A DNA stretch of 64,000 bases from CAWATZ01 sp963784995 (GTDB lineage: Bacteria; Planctomycetota; Planctomycetia; Gemmatales; Gemmataceae). The notes beneath the pieces are model-generated. The model had not been told where the DNA came from, did no database searches, and was given only the letters and a program-made list of their open reading frames with translations. Below are positions 44,708 through 53,187 of this stretch, in pieces. The stretch lies in the NCBI GenBank assembly GCA_963784995.1, contig CAWATZ010000004.1, positions 186,001 through 250,000 of the forward strand, read 5' to 3'. The position numbers were made by a program, and so were the translations under genes. Positions within the stretch are counted from its first letter, which is position 1. Every line of letters begins with the position of its first letter.

Positions 44708-45568
44708 TCATGCCTTGCGCATCACGTACACGGTGATTTCCGGCCGAGCGTTGAAGCGGACGTGCCGGATGTGTCCCAGTCCGCGATTGACGTAGAGCCG
44801 TCGGCCATCACCCAGGTCAACCTCGCCGGCAACGTAGCGCTTGTTCTTGACCGGCACCACGGGCGCTCGCAGCCACGGCGGCTTGCACTGGCCGCCGTGC
44901 GTGTGCCCGCACAGGATCCAGCCCTGGTAGCCGGCCCAGATCGGCCGATCGGCAGCGTCCGGGTTGTGGCACAGCACCACGGTCGGCTGGCCGGGATCGA
45001 TGCGGGCCAGGGCTTGCTCGGCCCCGCCAAAGCAGGGCGCCCACAGGTCGTCCAGCCCCACAAAGGTCAGCCCGGCGATGGTCGCTTTCTCATTCCGCAG
45101 CACCCGCACTCCCTGCTCACCGAGCCGGCGCGTCAGCGCATCGGCCAGCCGGGTCAGGCGCCAGGTTTCGCTGTAATCGTGGTTGCCCAGGATGGCCAGG
45201 GTGCCCATCCGGCCGTGGGGCAGGTCTTCAAGGATGCGGCTGGCGTGGTCCAGTTCCTCGTCGGCCCGGCAGGTCATGAAGTCGCCGGTGACGACGACCC
45301 AGTCCGGGGCCAGCCTGGCGGCCTGGCGGAACGAGGAGCGCAGGTACGAATCGGACACCTCGGGGCCGACGTGCAGGTCGCTGAACTGGAGCAGCGTCTG
45401 CCCTTCCAGGGCGGCGGGCAGGCCGGCGATGGCCAGTTCGCGGTGGACGAACTCGACCCAGAATGGCTCGATCCAGCGGGCCCAGGCGTAGGCCCCAACT
45501 CCGGCAAGCAGCGTACCCAGGCTCGCTCGGAGGAAACCGCGCCGGCTGAAAAAGCGCCTTCGAGACAT
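44708..45568 (-). CDS. Metallophosphoesterase with twin-arginine-like N-terminus
   Basis: 286 aa. The N-terminus MSRRRFFSRRGFLRASLGTL has a twin-arginine pattern (SRRGFLRA) and a following hydrophobic helix, so it may be exported folded. Calcineurin-type metal motifs are FSDLHVGPEVS (DxH), VVTGDFMTC (GD), ILGNHDYSE (GNHD), LCHNPD and LCGHTHGGQ (GHTH). This is the YkuE-type subgroup of metallophosphoesterases, which hydrolyse phosphoesters including lipid derivatives. ATG 45568 starts the signal. No ligand residue is missing. Confidence 0.92.
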   Translation of the reverse strand: MSRRRFFSRRGFLRASLGTLLAGVGAYAWARWIEPFWVEFVHRELAIAGLPAALEGQTLLQFSDLHVGPEVSDSYLRSSFRQAARLAPDWVVVTGDFMTCRADEELDHASRILEDLPHGRMGTLAILGNHDYSETWRLTRLADALTRRLGEQGVRVLRNEKATIAGLTFVGLDDLWAPCFGGAEQALARIDPGQPTVVLCHNPDAADRPIWAGYQGWILCGHTHGGQCKPPWLRAPVVPVKNKRYVAGEVDLGDGRRLYVNRGLGHIRHVRFNARPEITVYVMRKA

Positions 45569-45811
45569 AGCTGCTCCGGGGAAGGATCGAGTCCGGGGGC
45601 CCAGGGTAGAAGATAAGAAAGGTGAGCACGGCGAATCAAGAGCGCTGCGGCGGCGGTCGGTCTGGCGTCCCGTTTCCGGGGGCGATATGCTTAGGGGGAG
45701 TCATTTGTTGCCAGCGTGGGCGGAGACCTGTGCTGCGGGCTCCTGGGACAGGGGGCAAGGAACTTGAAAAAGAGGAAACGGAAGCTCGACTGGCCGGAAC
45801 AGACAGCAACC

Positions 45812-46804
45812 ATGGATTCGAGCAAGGCAACCGCTCTCCGCCTGGATGGCCCTCATCAATCGCCGCCGGAGGAGGACAATACGGCCCTTTCCGAAGCTCC
45901 GCCCCCGGACCAATCCGAGGGCACCGCGGAGGGAATCGTGGCTCAGACCTTTACCCGGAATCCCGAGGACAGCACGTCTCCGGGCGCGAGCGACCCGCCG
46001 GATGCTGCGGATGCCGTGGCCGACGGGGAAGCCACGGTACACAGCGCCCCGCCTCCGCCCAGCGAGGAAGAGCCATCCCCGAGCGCCGACCCCGCTTCCG
46101 GTGGCACGGTCGGGAGACCGTACCACAACACGCACCAGGAGCTGCCGCTCGATCCGCCGGCTCCGCTGACCGCCGCGCCCCCACCGGTCGTGGCCTCCGC
46201 CATCCCGGTGGCGGCCGTGCCGGTGGCCCTGGCGGCACCCGCGACGGTATTGCCCCGCCTGGAAGAGCGGGTCAGCCGGCTGGAGGTGGGCCTGGCTCAG
46301 TTGCAGGACACGCAGCAGCTGGAAGAGCGCGTGGCCGCCAAGGTCACCGACCACATCACGCACGAGCTGGCCCCGGCGGCGGGCACCTCGCCGACCGCGG
46401 GGCTGGCGGCGATTGGCAAGCGGTTGTTCTCCATGACCACCTCACCACACCCACCGCGAACCCTCTCCCCGCGTCCGGCCGGCTCGCGGCCCGGCTGGCT
46501 GCTGTGGGACATGCTGGCCGAGGCACGCATCATCCTGCGGATGTACGTCGATCCGCGCTATCGCATGACCTGGGTCGGCCGGGTGGTTCCGATCGTCATG
46601 CTGGTGTGCTTCCTCGGGGCAACTTACGTCGTGAGTCTTGTCCCGATCCTTGGCCCCTTGCTTCTCAAGGTGCCGATCGTCGGTGACCTGGTTCTCTCGG
46701 CCGTCCAGCTGCTGATTGCCTACGTCCTGTTCAAGGTGCTGTCCCACGAGGCGCGCCGTTACCGTGAGATTTCGCCCGACCTTCCCAAATCCTTGCGACC
46801 ATGA
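45812..46804 (+). CDS. Hypothetical membrane protein with disordered N-terminus
   Basis: 330 aa from ATG 45812. The N-terminal 150 residues are Pro/Ala/Glu-rich and probably disordered (NPEDSTSPGASDPPDAADA). A short coiled-coil follows (LPRLEERVSRLEVGLAQLQ). Two helices are found at the C-terminus, IVMLVCFLGATYVVSLVPIL and VLSAVQLLIAYVLFKVLS. The stop overlaps the pdxJ start (46801-46804), so both are co-translated. The family was not recognised; a similar protein upstream of pdxJ is not known to the annotator. An earlier GTG start at 45716 is possible. Confidence 0.7.
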   Translation: MDSSKATALRLDGPHQSPPEEDNTALSEAPPPDQSEGTAEGIVAQTFTRNPEDSTSPGASDPPDAADAVADGEATVHSAPPPPSEEEPSPSADPASGGTVGRPYHNTHQELPLDPPAPLTAAPPPVVASAIPVAAVPVALAAPATVLPRLEERVSRLEVGLAQLQDTQQLEERVAAKVTDHITHELAPAAGTSPTAGLAAIGKRLFSMTTSPHPPRTLSPRPAGSRPGWLLWDMLAEARIILRMYVDPRYRMTWVGRVVPIVMLVCFLGATYVVSLVPILGPLLLKVPIVGDLVLSAVQLLIAYVLFKVLSHEARRYREISPDLPKSLRP

Positions 46805-47538
46805 TCCGTCTTGGCGTCAACATCGATCACGTGGCCACGGTGCGGCAGGCCCGGCGCACCTACGAGCCGGACCCCGTGGCGGCGGCCGTCCTGGCCATGC
46901 TCGGCGGCGCCGACGGCATCACCATCCACCTGCGCGAGGACCGCCGGCACATTCAGGACCGCGACCTGCGCTTGCTCCGTCCCGTGGTGCCGCACCGGCT
47001 CAACCTGGAGATGGCCTGCGTGGACGCCATCGCCGACCTGGCCTGCGAGCACAAGCCCGACGAGGCCACCCTGGTCCCGGAACGGCGGCAGGAGCTGACC
47101 ACCGAGGGCGGCCTGGACGTGGTCGCCAACGAGCCGAACGTCGCCCGGATCGTCAAGCGCCTGCAAGAGGTGGGCATCGAGGTGTCGCTGTTCATCGATC
47201 CGGACTCCAGGCAGATCGATTGCGCGCGGCGGCTGGGCGTCCAGGCCATCGAGATCCAGACGGCCCGCTATTCCGAGGCGCACACCACGGCGGATCGGAC
47301 CCGCGAGCTGGACGCGCTGAAGAAGGCGACCGACCAGGCCGTGGCCGCGGGGCTGCACGTCCACGTCGGTCACGGGCTGAATTACTACAACGTCCAGGCG
47401 GTCGCGGCCATTGCCGGGATCGAGGAGATGAACATCGGCCACAGCATTGTCTCGCGTGCGGTGCTGGTCGGCATGGAGCGGGCGGTGCGCGAGATGAAGG
47501 AAGCGATTCGCGAGGGACACAGCGGGGGAAAGGGGTGA
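46801..47538 (+). CDS. pdxJ: Pyridoxine 5'-phosphate synthase
   Basis: 245 aa, normal length. MIRLGVNIDHVATVRQARRT, then DGITIHLREDRRHIQDRDL (Glu/His region), NLEMACVDAIADLA, IEVSLFIDPDSRQI, HVGHGLNYYNV and MNIGHSIVSRAVLVG are all conserved PdxJ signatures. The enzyme condenses 1-deoxyxylulose 5-phosphate with 3-amino-2-oxopropyl phosphate to give pyridoxine phosphate in the DXP-dependent vitamin B6 pathway. It overlaps the upstream membrane protein gene by 4 bases. The 3' third is repeated at 48335-48648 beyond a toxin-antitoxin pair. Catalytic residues appear intact in this copy. Confidence 0.95.
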   Translation: MIRLGVNIDHVATVRQARRTYEPDPVAAAVLAMLGGADGITIHLREDRRHIQDRDLRLLRPVVPHRLNLEMACVDAIADLACEHKPDEATLVPERRQELTTEGGLDVVANEPNVARIVKRLQEVGIEVSLFIDPDSRQIDCARRLGVQAIEIQTARYSEAHTTADRTRELDALKKATDQAVAAGLHVHVGHGLNYYNVQAVAAIAGIEEMNIGHSIVSRAVLVGMERAVREMKEAIREGHSGGKG

Positions 47539-47555
47539 TCCAGGAACCGAGGCAG

Positions 47556-47918
47556 TTATCGCCAGTGGTTCAGGATGTGGAATTCGTTGGCGATCGGGAC
47601 ACCGGCTTGCTCCAGGTTGGCAATCGCTCGCACAATGTCCCGGTCTTTCATGTCCCGGCTGGGATCGTTATCCGAGCGAACGACCAGGAGGCCGGGATGT
47701 TTCCCGGCGGTGACTTGCACCAGCAAGTGCAAGTCCTCAAAATCATCGTGGTTCCTGGTGAGCAGAACGAGATCCTGCCCGGCGGTGTAGATCAAATGAC
47801 GTGGATCCGACACACCGGCGATGCCCGCGTCCGCGGGGATAGTGACCTGGTGTCTGGCTCTCCTCAACAGCCTTACCAGAGATGCCTTGGCGCTGTCGTC
47901 GTCCAGGTAAAGCTTCAT
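47556..47918 (-). CDS. PIN-like toxin (DUF5615)
   Basis: 120 aa starting MKLYLDDDSAKASLVRLLRR, with the acidic motif LYLDDD at the start, VSDPRHLIYTAG, LVLLTRNHDDFEDL with the second acidic cluster, and a short C-terminus. This is the DUF5615 PIN-like group of VapC-related ribonuclease toxins. ATG 47918 overlaps the stop of the upstream DUF433 gene (47915-47918), the usual antitoxin-toxin coupling. It is oriented against pdxJ and ends 17 bases from it. Confidence 0.8.
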   Translation of the reverse strand: MKLYLDDDSAKASLVRLLRRARHQVTIPADAGIAGVSDPRHLIYTAGQDLVLLTRNHDDFEDLHLLVQVTAGKHPGLLVVRSDNDPSRDMKDRDIVRAIANLEQAGVPIANEFHILNHWR

Positions 47919-48223
47919 GGGGAGGGCCTGGAATCGCGAGGGGCGTAGGGCCACTGGTCCCGCCCCGCTGCCTTGATCCGGGCGACCTCGCGAGCCCGGT
48001 CCGCGTCCAGCAGGTCCTGGTTGCGAAGGCAATAGTCAATCGCCTCCAGAACGGCCTCGACCGGGAGACCATATTCCCTGGCCACTTCGTCCGGAGTGAG
48101 CGGCTCCCCGCCAATGGTCTCGCGGTAAAGGATTTCCGCCCGGATGCGGCCGTTCACGAACAGTTGGCGGTAATTCGAGCCCGGTTTTGGCTTCAGGTAG
48201 TTGTACGCAACGCGCTGGATCAT
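47915..48223 (-). CDS. DUF433-like antitoxin
   Basis: 102 aa from ATG 48223, MIQRVAYNYLKPKPGSNYRQ, LFVNGRIRAEILYRE and PDEVAREYGLPVEAVLEAI. The winged-helix-like DUF433 family is commonly paired with DUF5615 toxins (VapB45-like antitoxins). The ATGA overlap with the toxin gene and the antitoxin-first order support this. The pair lies between a full pdxJ and a second pdxJ 3' copy, so it may have entered by recombination at pdxJ. Confidence 0.8.
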   Translation of the reverse strand: MIQRVAYNYLKPKPGSNYRQLFVNGRIRAEILYRETIGGEPLTPDEVAREYGLPVEAVLEAIDYCLRNQDLLDADRAREVARIKAAGRDQWPYAPRDSRPSP

Positions 48224-48334
48224 ACTCTCGACCTCCCGAAACGGCTGTGGACATTGTAGCGTCAGGGCAAGCCGGCCGTCCATGCCGGCTGGGCGGGATG
48301 AGGGGAAGAGGAGAAAGCGGGAAATCTCTCCTGA

Positions 48335-48677
48335 CTCGAAGCAGATCGACTGCTCGCGCCGGCTGGGCGTCCAGGCCATCGAGATTCAGACGGCCCGCTA
48401 TTCGGAAGCGCACACCCCGGCGGATCGGGCCCGCGAGCTGGACGCGCTGAAGAAGGCGACCGACCAGGCCGTGGCCGCGGGGCTGCACGTCCACGTCGGG
48501 CACGGGCTGAATTACCACAACGTCCAGGCGGTCGCGGCCATTGCCGGGGTTGAGGAAATGAACATCGGGCACAGCATTGTCTCGCGGGCGGTGCTGGTCG
48601 GCATGGAGCGCGCGGTGCGCGAGATGAAGGAAGCGATTCGCGAAGGAGAACGAGCAGCGAGCCCGCCAGGAAGGTAG
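48335..48677 (+). pseudogene. Partial second pdxJ (3' part)
   Basis: From 48335 the sequence realigns with pdxJ at about 47210, covering QIDCSRRLGVQAIEIQTARY to EAIREGE and then a foreign tail GERAASPPGR. Over about 306 bases I count 17 differences, 12 of them at third codon positions, so both copies evolved as functional pdxJ before the truncation. It lacks the N-terminal two thirds and cannot be active. It marks the far end of the insertion carrying the toxin-antitoxin pair. Confidence 0.9.
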
Positions 48678-48801
48678 CAAGACCGTTCCGCTTGTTGACT
48701 TACCCGGAAAGATCTCTGATACTTTCTTCACAAGCGCTGCCAGCTGTTCCTTCGACGAGGAAGGAAGCGGTGCGTCCGTCTTTTGCTTGAAAGGGGCAGC
48801 C

Positions 48802-49392
48802 ATGTCCGAGGCCGCCTCAGGCTCAACGCCCCTGAGCTTGCTGGAAAAGCTCCGGCAGCCGGAGACTCGCGAATCCCAGCAGGCCTGGCAGCGTTTCGTT
48901 CAGCTGTACACTCCCTTGCTCATGCTCTGGGCCCGCCGGCTCGCCGTCAGTCCCGAGGACACTCCGGACCTACTCCAGGAAGTGTTTCTCATCCTCGTCC
49001 GCGAGATGCCGGCCTTCCGCTACGATCCCGCCCACCGCTTTCGCGCCTGGCTCTGGACGATCCTGGTCAACAAGCATCGGGACCGGGTCCGACGCAGCCA
49101 GGCCAGCCCTGTCCTCGCCGATCCCTCCGAGATCGAGCAAGCCGTGACACCGGACAACGTCCAGCTCTATGCCGAGGAGGAGTACCGCATTTACCTGGTC
49201 GGCCGGGTCCTGGAGATCATGCGGGCCGAAATGGACGCGGACCAGTGGCAGGCGTGCTGGCAGTACGTCGTCGAGGACCGCCCCGCTGCCGACGTAGCCC
49301 GGGAGCTGGGCATGAGCATCAATCAGGTCTACCTGGCCAAATCGCGCATTCTCCGCCGTCTGCGCTCCGAACTGGAAGGGCTGCTTGACTGA
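48802..49392 (+). CDS. ECF-type RNA polymerase sigma factor
   Basis: 196 aa from ATG 48802 (GAAAGGGG upstream). Region 2 contains QAWQRFVQLYTPLLMLWARR, EDTPDLLQEVFLILVREM and FRAWLWTILVNKHRDRVRR; region 4 ends MSINQVYLAKSRILRRLRSE. It resembles the sigma factor at 35345 in both sequence pattern and context. The zinc-finger kinase begins 12 bases after its stop, so the pair is a transcription unit with the kinase as probable regulator. Confidence 0.92.
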   Translation: MSEAASGSTPLSLLEKLRQPETRESQQAWQRFVQLYTPLLMLWARRLAVSPEDTPDLLQEVFLILVREMPAFRYDPAHRFRAWLWTILVNKHRDRVRRSQASPVLADPSEIEQAVTPDNVQLYAEEEYRIYLVGRVLEIMRAEMDADQWQACWQYVVEDRPAADVARELGMSINQVYLAKSRILRRLRSELEGLLD

Positions 49393-49404
49393 GGTATTCA
49401 CCGC

Positions 49405-52400
49405 ATGAATCCAGCATCCTGTCCCGACGTGGCCGTCCTGCGGCAGTTGCTTCTGGGCCAGCTGTCCGGCATCGAGGCGACAGAACTGGAGCAGCACCTG
49501 CTTGGCTGTGCCCGCTGTGCCGCTCTGGCCGAGGCCCGCAGGGACGACGACGTCGTGGTCCAGGCCATGCGTGCCCAGGCCGACCGGCCGATCGTTTCCG
49601 ACGACGAGGACGTCAAGCGGATGATCGATCGGCTGGCACGAGCCCCGGTCCCTGCTTCCCGGGAGGAAGACATCCCAACCCTGGTGGAGGACCGGGCCAG
49701 CCCGACGTCAGCCGGGACCACTGGTTCTCGACCGCCCTACGTCCCCGGCTATGAAGTGTTGCGGGAGCTGGGCCACGGCGGCATGGGCGTCGTTTACCTG
49801 GCGCGGCAGGTTCGCCTGAACCGGCTGGTGGCCCTGAAGATGATCCGCTCCGGGAGCAACGTGGAGCCGGAGCTGCTGCACCGCTTCCAGATCGAGGCGG
49901 AGATCGTGGCCCGCTTGCAGCATCCGCACATCGTGCAGATCCACGAAGTCGGGCAGATCGAGGGGATGCCCTATTGCTGTCTGGAGTACTGCCCGGGTGG
50001 CAGCCTCGCGGATCATCTCCGCGAAGGCCCCTTGCCGCCGAAGCTGGCGGTCCAGATCCTGGTGCAGGTCGCGGACGCCATCCACGCCGCCCACCAGGCC
50101 GGGATTGTGCATCGCGACCTGAAGCCGGCCAACGTCCTGCTGGTAGGTCAGGCTTTCCAGCCTGACGAGAACAACCCCGTCAGGCTGGAAAGCCTGACCT
50201 ACGTGCCCAAGGTCACCGACTTCGGCCTGGCCAAGCGTCTCGACAGTTCCGAGGGCCAGACCCAGACGGGTCAGCTCCTGGGGACACCCAGCTACATGGC
50301 CCCGGAACAGGCGTCGGGCCGGCTTGCGGAGATCGGTCCAGCGACCGACGTTTACGCCCTGGGAGCGATCCTGTATGAGCTGCTGACCGGCCGGCCGCCC
50401 TTCAAGGCCGCGACGGTCCTGGAGACGCTCGACCTGGTGCGGCAGGCCGAACCGGTGCCGGTGCGGCAGCTGCAGCCGCGCTGTCCCCGCGACCTGGAAA
50501 CCATCAGTCTCAAATGCCTCCAGAAAGATCCAGCCCGGCGCTACGGCAGCGCTCAAGAGCTGGCGGAGGACCTGCAGCGCTTCCTGGCCGGCGAGCCGAT
50601 CCGGGCCCGCCCCATTGGTTGGCTGGGACGCACGGCCCGGTGGGTGAAACGCAAGCCGGCCGTGGCGGCGCTGGCCGCCGTCTGTGTCCTGGCCGGGGTC
50701 GCTCTGCTGGGGCTGGGTTTCTGGTTCAGCGCCGAAATGGGTTCGGCCCGGGCCGAGCTGAAGGCCAGGGAAGATCGGGCACGGGATGCCGAGCGGCTGG
50801 CCCAGACGCATGAGTTCTTCGAGTTGCTCCGGGGCGTGGAGAAACGCAGCGTTCGGCGTCTCCCCGGCTGGACCTGGGCCAACGTGGACGACCTGACCCG
50901 GGCGGCGAAACTGCTGCCAGCCGGCGAGTCGCTGACCGACCTGCGCTCCGAGGCGGCCACGGCGCTGGGCACTATCGACGTGCGGCCGGCCGGAACGATC
51001 CATCACGACTTCCATGCCGTGAACCTCGCCTTCCAGCCAGGCGGCAGTCTGCTGGCCCTGGGGCCCTTGAAGACGCAAACCTTGCTGGAAGGAGCGGTCC
51101 AGCTCGTGGATCCGAGGCAGCCAGATCGGGCGCGAGCCCTCTCCTTCCGACCGGGTTTGGTCTTACACCCCAGGCTCGGCCCGCTCCAGGACGGCATTTT
51201 TTCCCTGGCCTTCAGCCCCAACGGCCGTTTCCTGGTCGGCGGTGCGCGGAGCGGCTTCCTGCATGTCTGGGACCTGTCGCGGGACCAGCCGGCTCCCGTG
51301 TCCTGGCAGGGGCACCAGAGGGAGATTACCTCTCTCTGTTTCAACCCGGAGGGGACCGCCCTGTTTTCCGCCGCGGACGACCGGATGGTGAAACGGTGGT
51401 CCTGCCAGGGATGGGACAGGCTCGCGGCCGCGCCCCAATGCGAGGCGACCTGGCAGACTGAGCAGATCATCGAGGGCCTGAGCCGTCACCCAACGGAGGG
51501 CTCATTGCTCTGCTTCAGCGGCTTCCCCGCCCGGCTGGATTTCCTTTCAGGCGACACCCTGAAACCGCTCTGCCAATCCCGGATCTTTCCTCACTTCCGC
51601 GGCTGGTTTACGCCCGATGGCCGCACCCTGGCCGCCTTCCTCAACGACAAGGAGATCGGCTTCCTGAGACTCGGGGAGGACCGGGCCGTGCGAACCTTGC
51701 CCTTGCTCGACAACCTGGGCAAACAGAGCGTCGCCACCGAAAAGTTGACCTTCAGCCCCGATGGTGCCTTGCTTCTCGCTTACTCCAACCACACCAAACG
51801 CGTCGCACTCTGGGAGATGGCGAGCGGCCGGCAGCTGGCTGACCTGTATACCGGCCGCGGCACGACCCGGGCGGCCTTCTCCACAGATGGCCGGCTGCTG
51901 GCGGTGCTCGCCGGGAACCAGACCCTGCTCTACGAGATCGGCGGACGGAGGGAACAGACGGTCGTGGCCAGCCAGTCGGTCCCGATCTTCACCTGCGCAC
52001 TGCACCCGGACGGCCGCAGCCTGGTGTGTCAGTCTCTCTCCTCACTGAGCGAATGGCTGCGTGACCTGACCGTCTGGTCACTCAGCGAGGAGGAGTCAGC
52101 TCGGCCCATCGCCCGGTCCACCTGTCCGCAATCGAGCTTGAACTTCGACGCCCAGAGCAGTTTTCACCCCCAACGTCAGGCCCTCGCTTACACCCTGGGA
52201 GGAAATCTGTTCTTCCATGATCGCGTGCGCGGGACCAGGCTCCTTTCTCGGGAGGACCAGACCGAGGCCTGCCTGAGCTTCGGGCCCGATGGCCGGCTCT
52301 GGTGGGCGGTGCGGGACGGGGTGCGCGTCTGGGACGTGGCCGCGGGCAAGCAGGTGTTCGGCTGGGATACTGGTCTGGAAGGCCAGCGCTCGGGCCTGTC

Positions 52401-53187
52401 GAGTGTCTACTGCGTCGCCGCGGGGAGGGACTGGGCCGTCGCGGGAGGGCGAGATGGTCAGGTTCACCTGTTCCACACAGCCAATCCCTCCCGAGTCACC
52501 GGCAAGCCCGCCTGCCAGGGGCCTGTCCGGGCCGTGGCCCTGAATGCAGACGAGTCGCTGCTGGTAGCGGGCAGCGATCAAGGGGAGCTGAGCGTGCTGG
52601 GGGTGCCGGACGGCACGGTGATCGCGACCAGGCCGCACCAGGATCGGGTGGAGGCTCTGTCCTGGTCCGGGGACCTGCTGGCGAGCGGCTCGCGCGACCG
52701 GACGGTGAAACTGTTCTGCTGCAGCGGCGGTCGGCTGCACGAGCTGCTGACGCTGCGGCACCCCGGTCCGGTGCGCTGGCTGGCCTTCCACCCCGACGGG
52801 GTGCGGCTGTTCGTGCTGCTCGACCGCGAAGGGGCTGTGCGGGTCTGGCATCTGGACCAGATGTTTACCCGGTTCAAGGCGATGAACCTGGGTGCAGACC
52901 TGGAGTTGCCTGGACCACGGCCCTTGCCACCGCCAGCCGCTTCCTCTCCTCCGCCACCCGGACCGGTTATCGAAGTGCCGCGCAGCCCCAATGGACTCAC
53001 AACCGAGCTGTTCCGGGACATGGACTGGCAGCACTGCGTCAAGGTCCGTCATGACGCACGGGTGGACTGGAACTGGGGACAGGGCTCTCCGGACCCGCTG
53101 CTCCCGGCCGATTTTTTCTCGATCCGCTGGACCGGCTGGCTGAAAAGCGCCCCGTCCGGGCCGCTACGTGCTGAAGCTGGAGAGTGA
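49405..53187 (+). CDS. Giant Ser/Thr kinase with zinc finger, WD40 propeller and PA14 domain (first part)
   Basis: An N-terminal zinc motif (LEQHLLGCARCAALAEA) is followed by the kinase (GYEVLRELGHGGMGVVYLAR, ALKMIRSG, HRDLKPANVLL, KVTDFGLAKR, GTPSYMAPEQASG). A membrane helix (AVAALAAVCVLAGVALLGLG) leads to WD40 repeats (LAFSPNGRFLVGGARSGFLH, WDLSRDQPA, SLLVAGSDQGELSVLGV) and the start of a PA14 domain (GLTTELFRDMDWQHCVKV). All catalytic residues are present. A palindromic element translated as VGQAFQPDENN to RLESLTYV lies in the kinase between HRDLKPAN and DFG. The frame ends at 53187 because of AAAA at 53143-53146; the paralogous copy at 54592 has AAA there, so it would continue into 53168-54466 as one chain of about 1,685 aa. 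Confidence 0.88.
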   Translation: MNPASCPDVAVLRQLLLGQLSGIEATELEQHLLGCARCAALAEARRDDDVVVQAMRAQADRPIVSDDEDVKRMIDRLARAPVPASREEDIPTLVEDRASPTSAGTTGSRPPYVPGYEVLRELGHGGMGVVYLARQVRLNRLVALKMIRSGSNVEPELLHRFQIEAEIVARLQHPHIVQIHEVGQIEGMPYCCLEYCPGGSLADHLREGPLPPKLAVQILVQVADAIHAAHQAGIVHRDLKPANVLLVGQAFQPDENNPVRLESLTYVPKVTDFGLAKRLDSSEGQTQTGQLLGTPSYMAPEQASGRLAEIGPATDVYALGAILYELLTGRPPFKAATVLETLDLVRQAEPVPVRQLQPRCPRDLETISLKCLQKDPARRYGSAQELAEDLQRFLAGEPIRARPIGWLGRTARWVKRKPAVAALAAVCVLAGVALLGLGFWFSAEMGSARAELKAREDRARDAERLAQTHEFFELLRGVEKRSVRRLPGWTWANVDDLTRAAKLLPAGESLTDLRSEAATALGTIDVRPAGTIHHDFHAVNLAFQPGGSLLALGPLKTQTLLEGAVQLVDPRQPDRARALSFRPGLVLHPRLGPLQDGIFSLAFSPNGRFLVGGARSGFLHVWDLSRDQPAPVSWQGHQREITSLCFNPEGTALFSAADDRMVKRWSCQGWDRLAAAPQCEATWQTEQIIEGLSRHPTEGSLLCFSGFPARLDFLSGDTLKPLCQSRIFPHFRGWFTPDGRTLAAFLNDKEIGFLRLGEDRAVRTLPLLDNLGKQSVATEKLTFSPDGALLLAYSNHTKRVALWEMASGRQLADLYTGRGTTRAAFSTDGRLLAVLAGNQTLLYEIGGRREQTVVASQSVPIFTCALHPDGRSLVCQSLSSLSEWLRDLTVWSLSEEESARPIARSTCPQSSLNFDAQSSFHPQRQALAYTLGGNLFFHDRVRGTRLLSREDQTEACLSFGPDGRLWWAVRDGVRVWDVAAGKQVFGWDTGLEGQRSGLSSVYCVAAGRDWAVAGGRDGQVHLFHTANPSRVTGKPACQGPVRAVALNADESLLVAGSDQGELSVLGVPDGTVIATRPHQDRVEALSWSGDLLASGSRDRTVKLFCCSGGRLHELLTLRHPGPVRWLAFHPDGVRLFVLLDREGAVRVWHLDQMFTRFKAMNLGADLELPGPRPLPPPAASSPPPPGPVIEVPRSPNGLTTELFRDMDWQHCVKVRHDARVDWNWGQGSPDPLLPADFFSIRWTGWLKSAPSGPLRAEAGE
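50143..50202. repeat. Perfect 25-base inverted repeat, in-frame in the kinase catalytic domain
   Basis: Arms 50143-50167 and 50178-50202 are exactly complementary with a 10-base loop. The insert lies between the HRDLKPAN catalytic loop and the DFG motif, adding about 20 residues to a beta-hairpin normally 6-8 residues long. Both motifs remain intact. Confidence 0.95.

Noticed and set aside
43280..45616. 778-codon plus-strand frame opposite SDR, dehydrogenase and phosphoesterase genes
   Set aside because: Antisense shadow caused by GC-rich third positions; minus-strand phases carry clear enzyme motifs.
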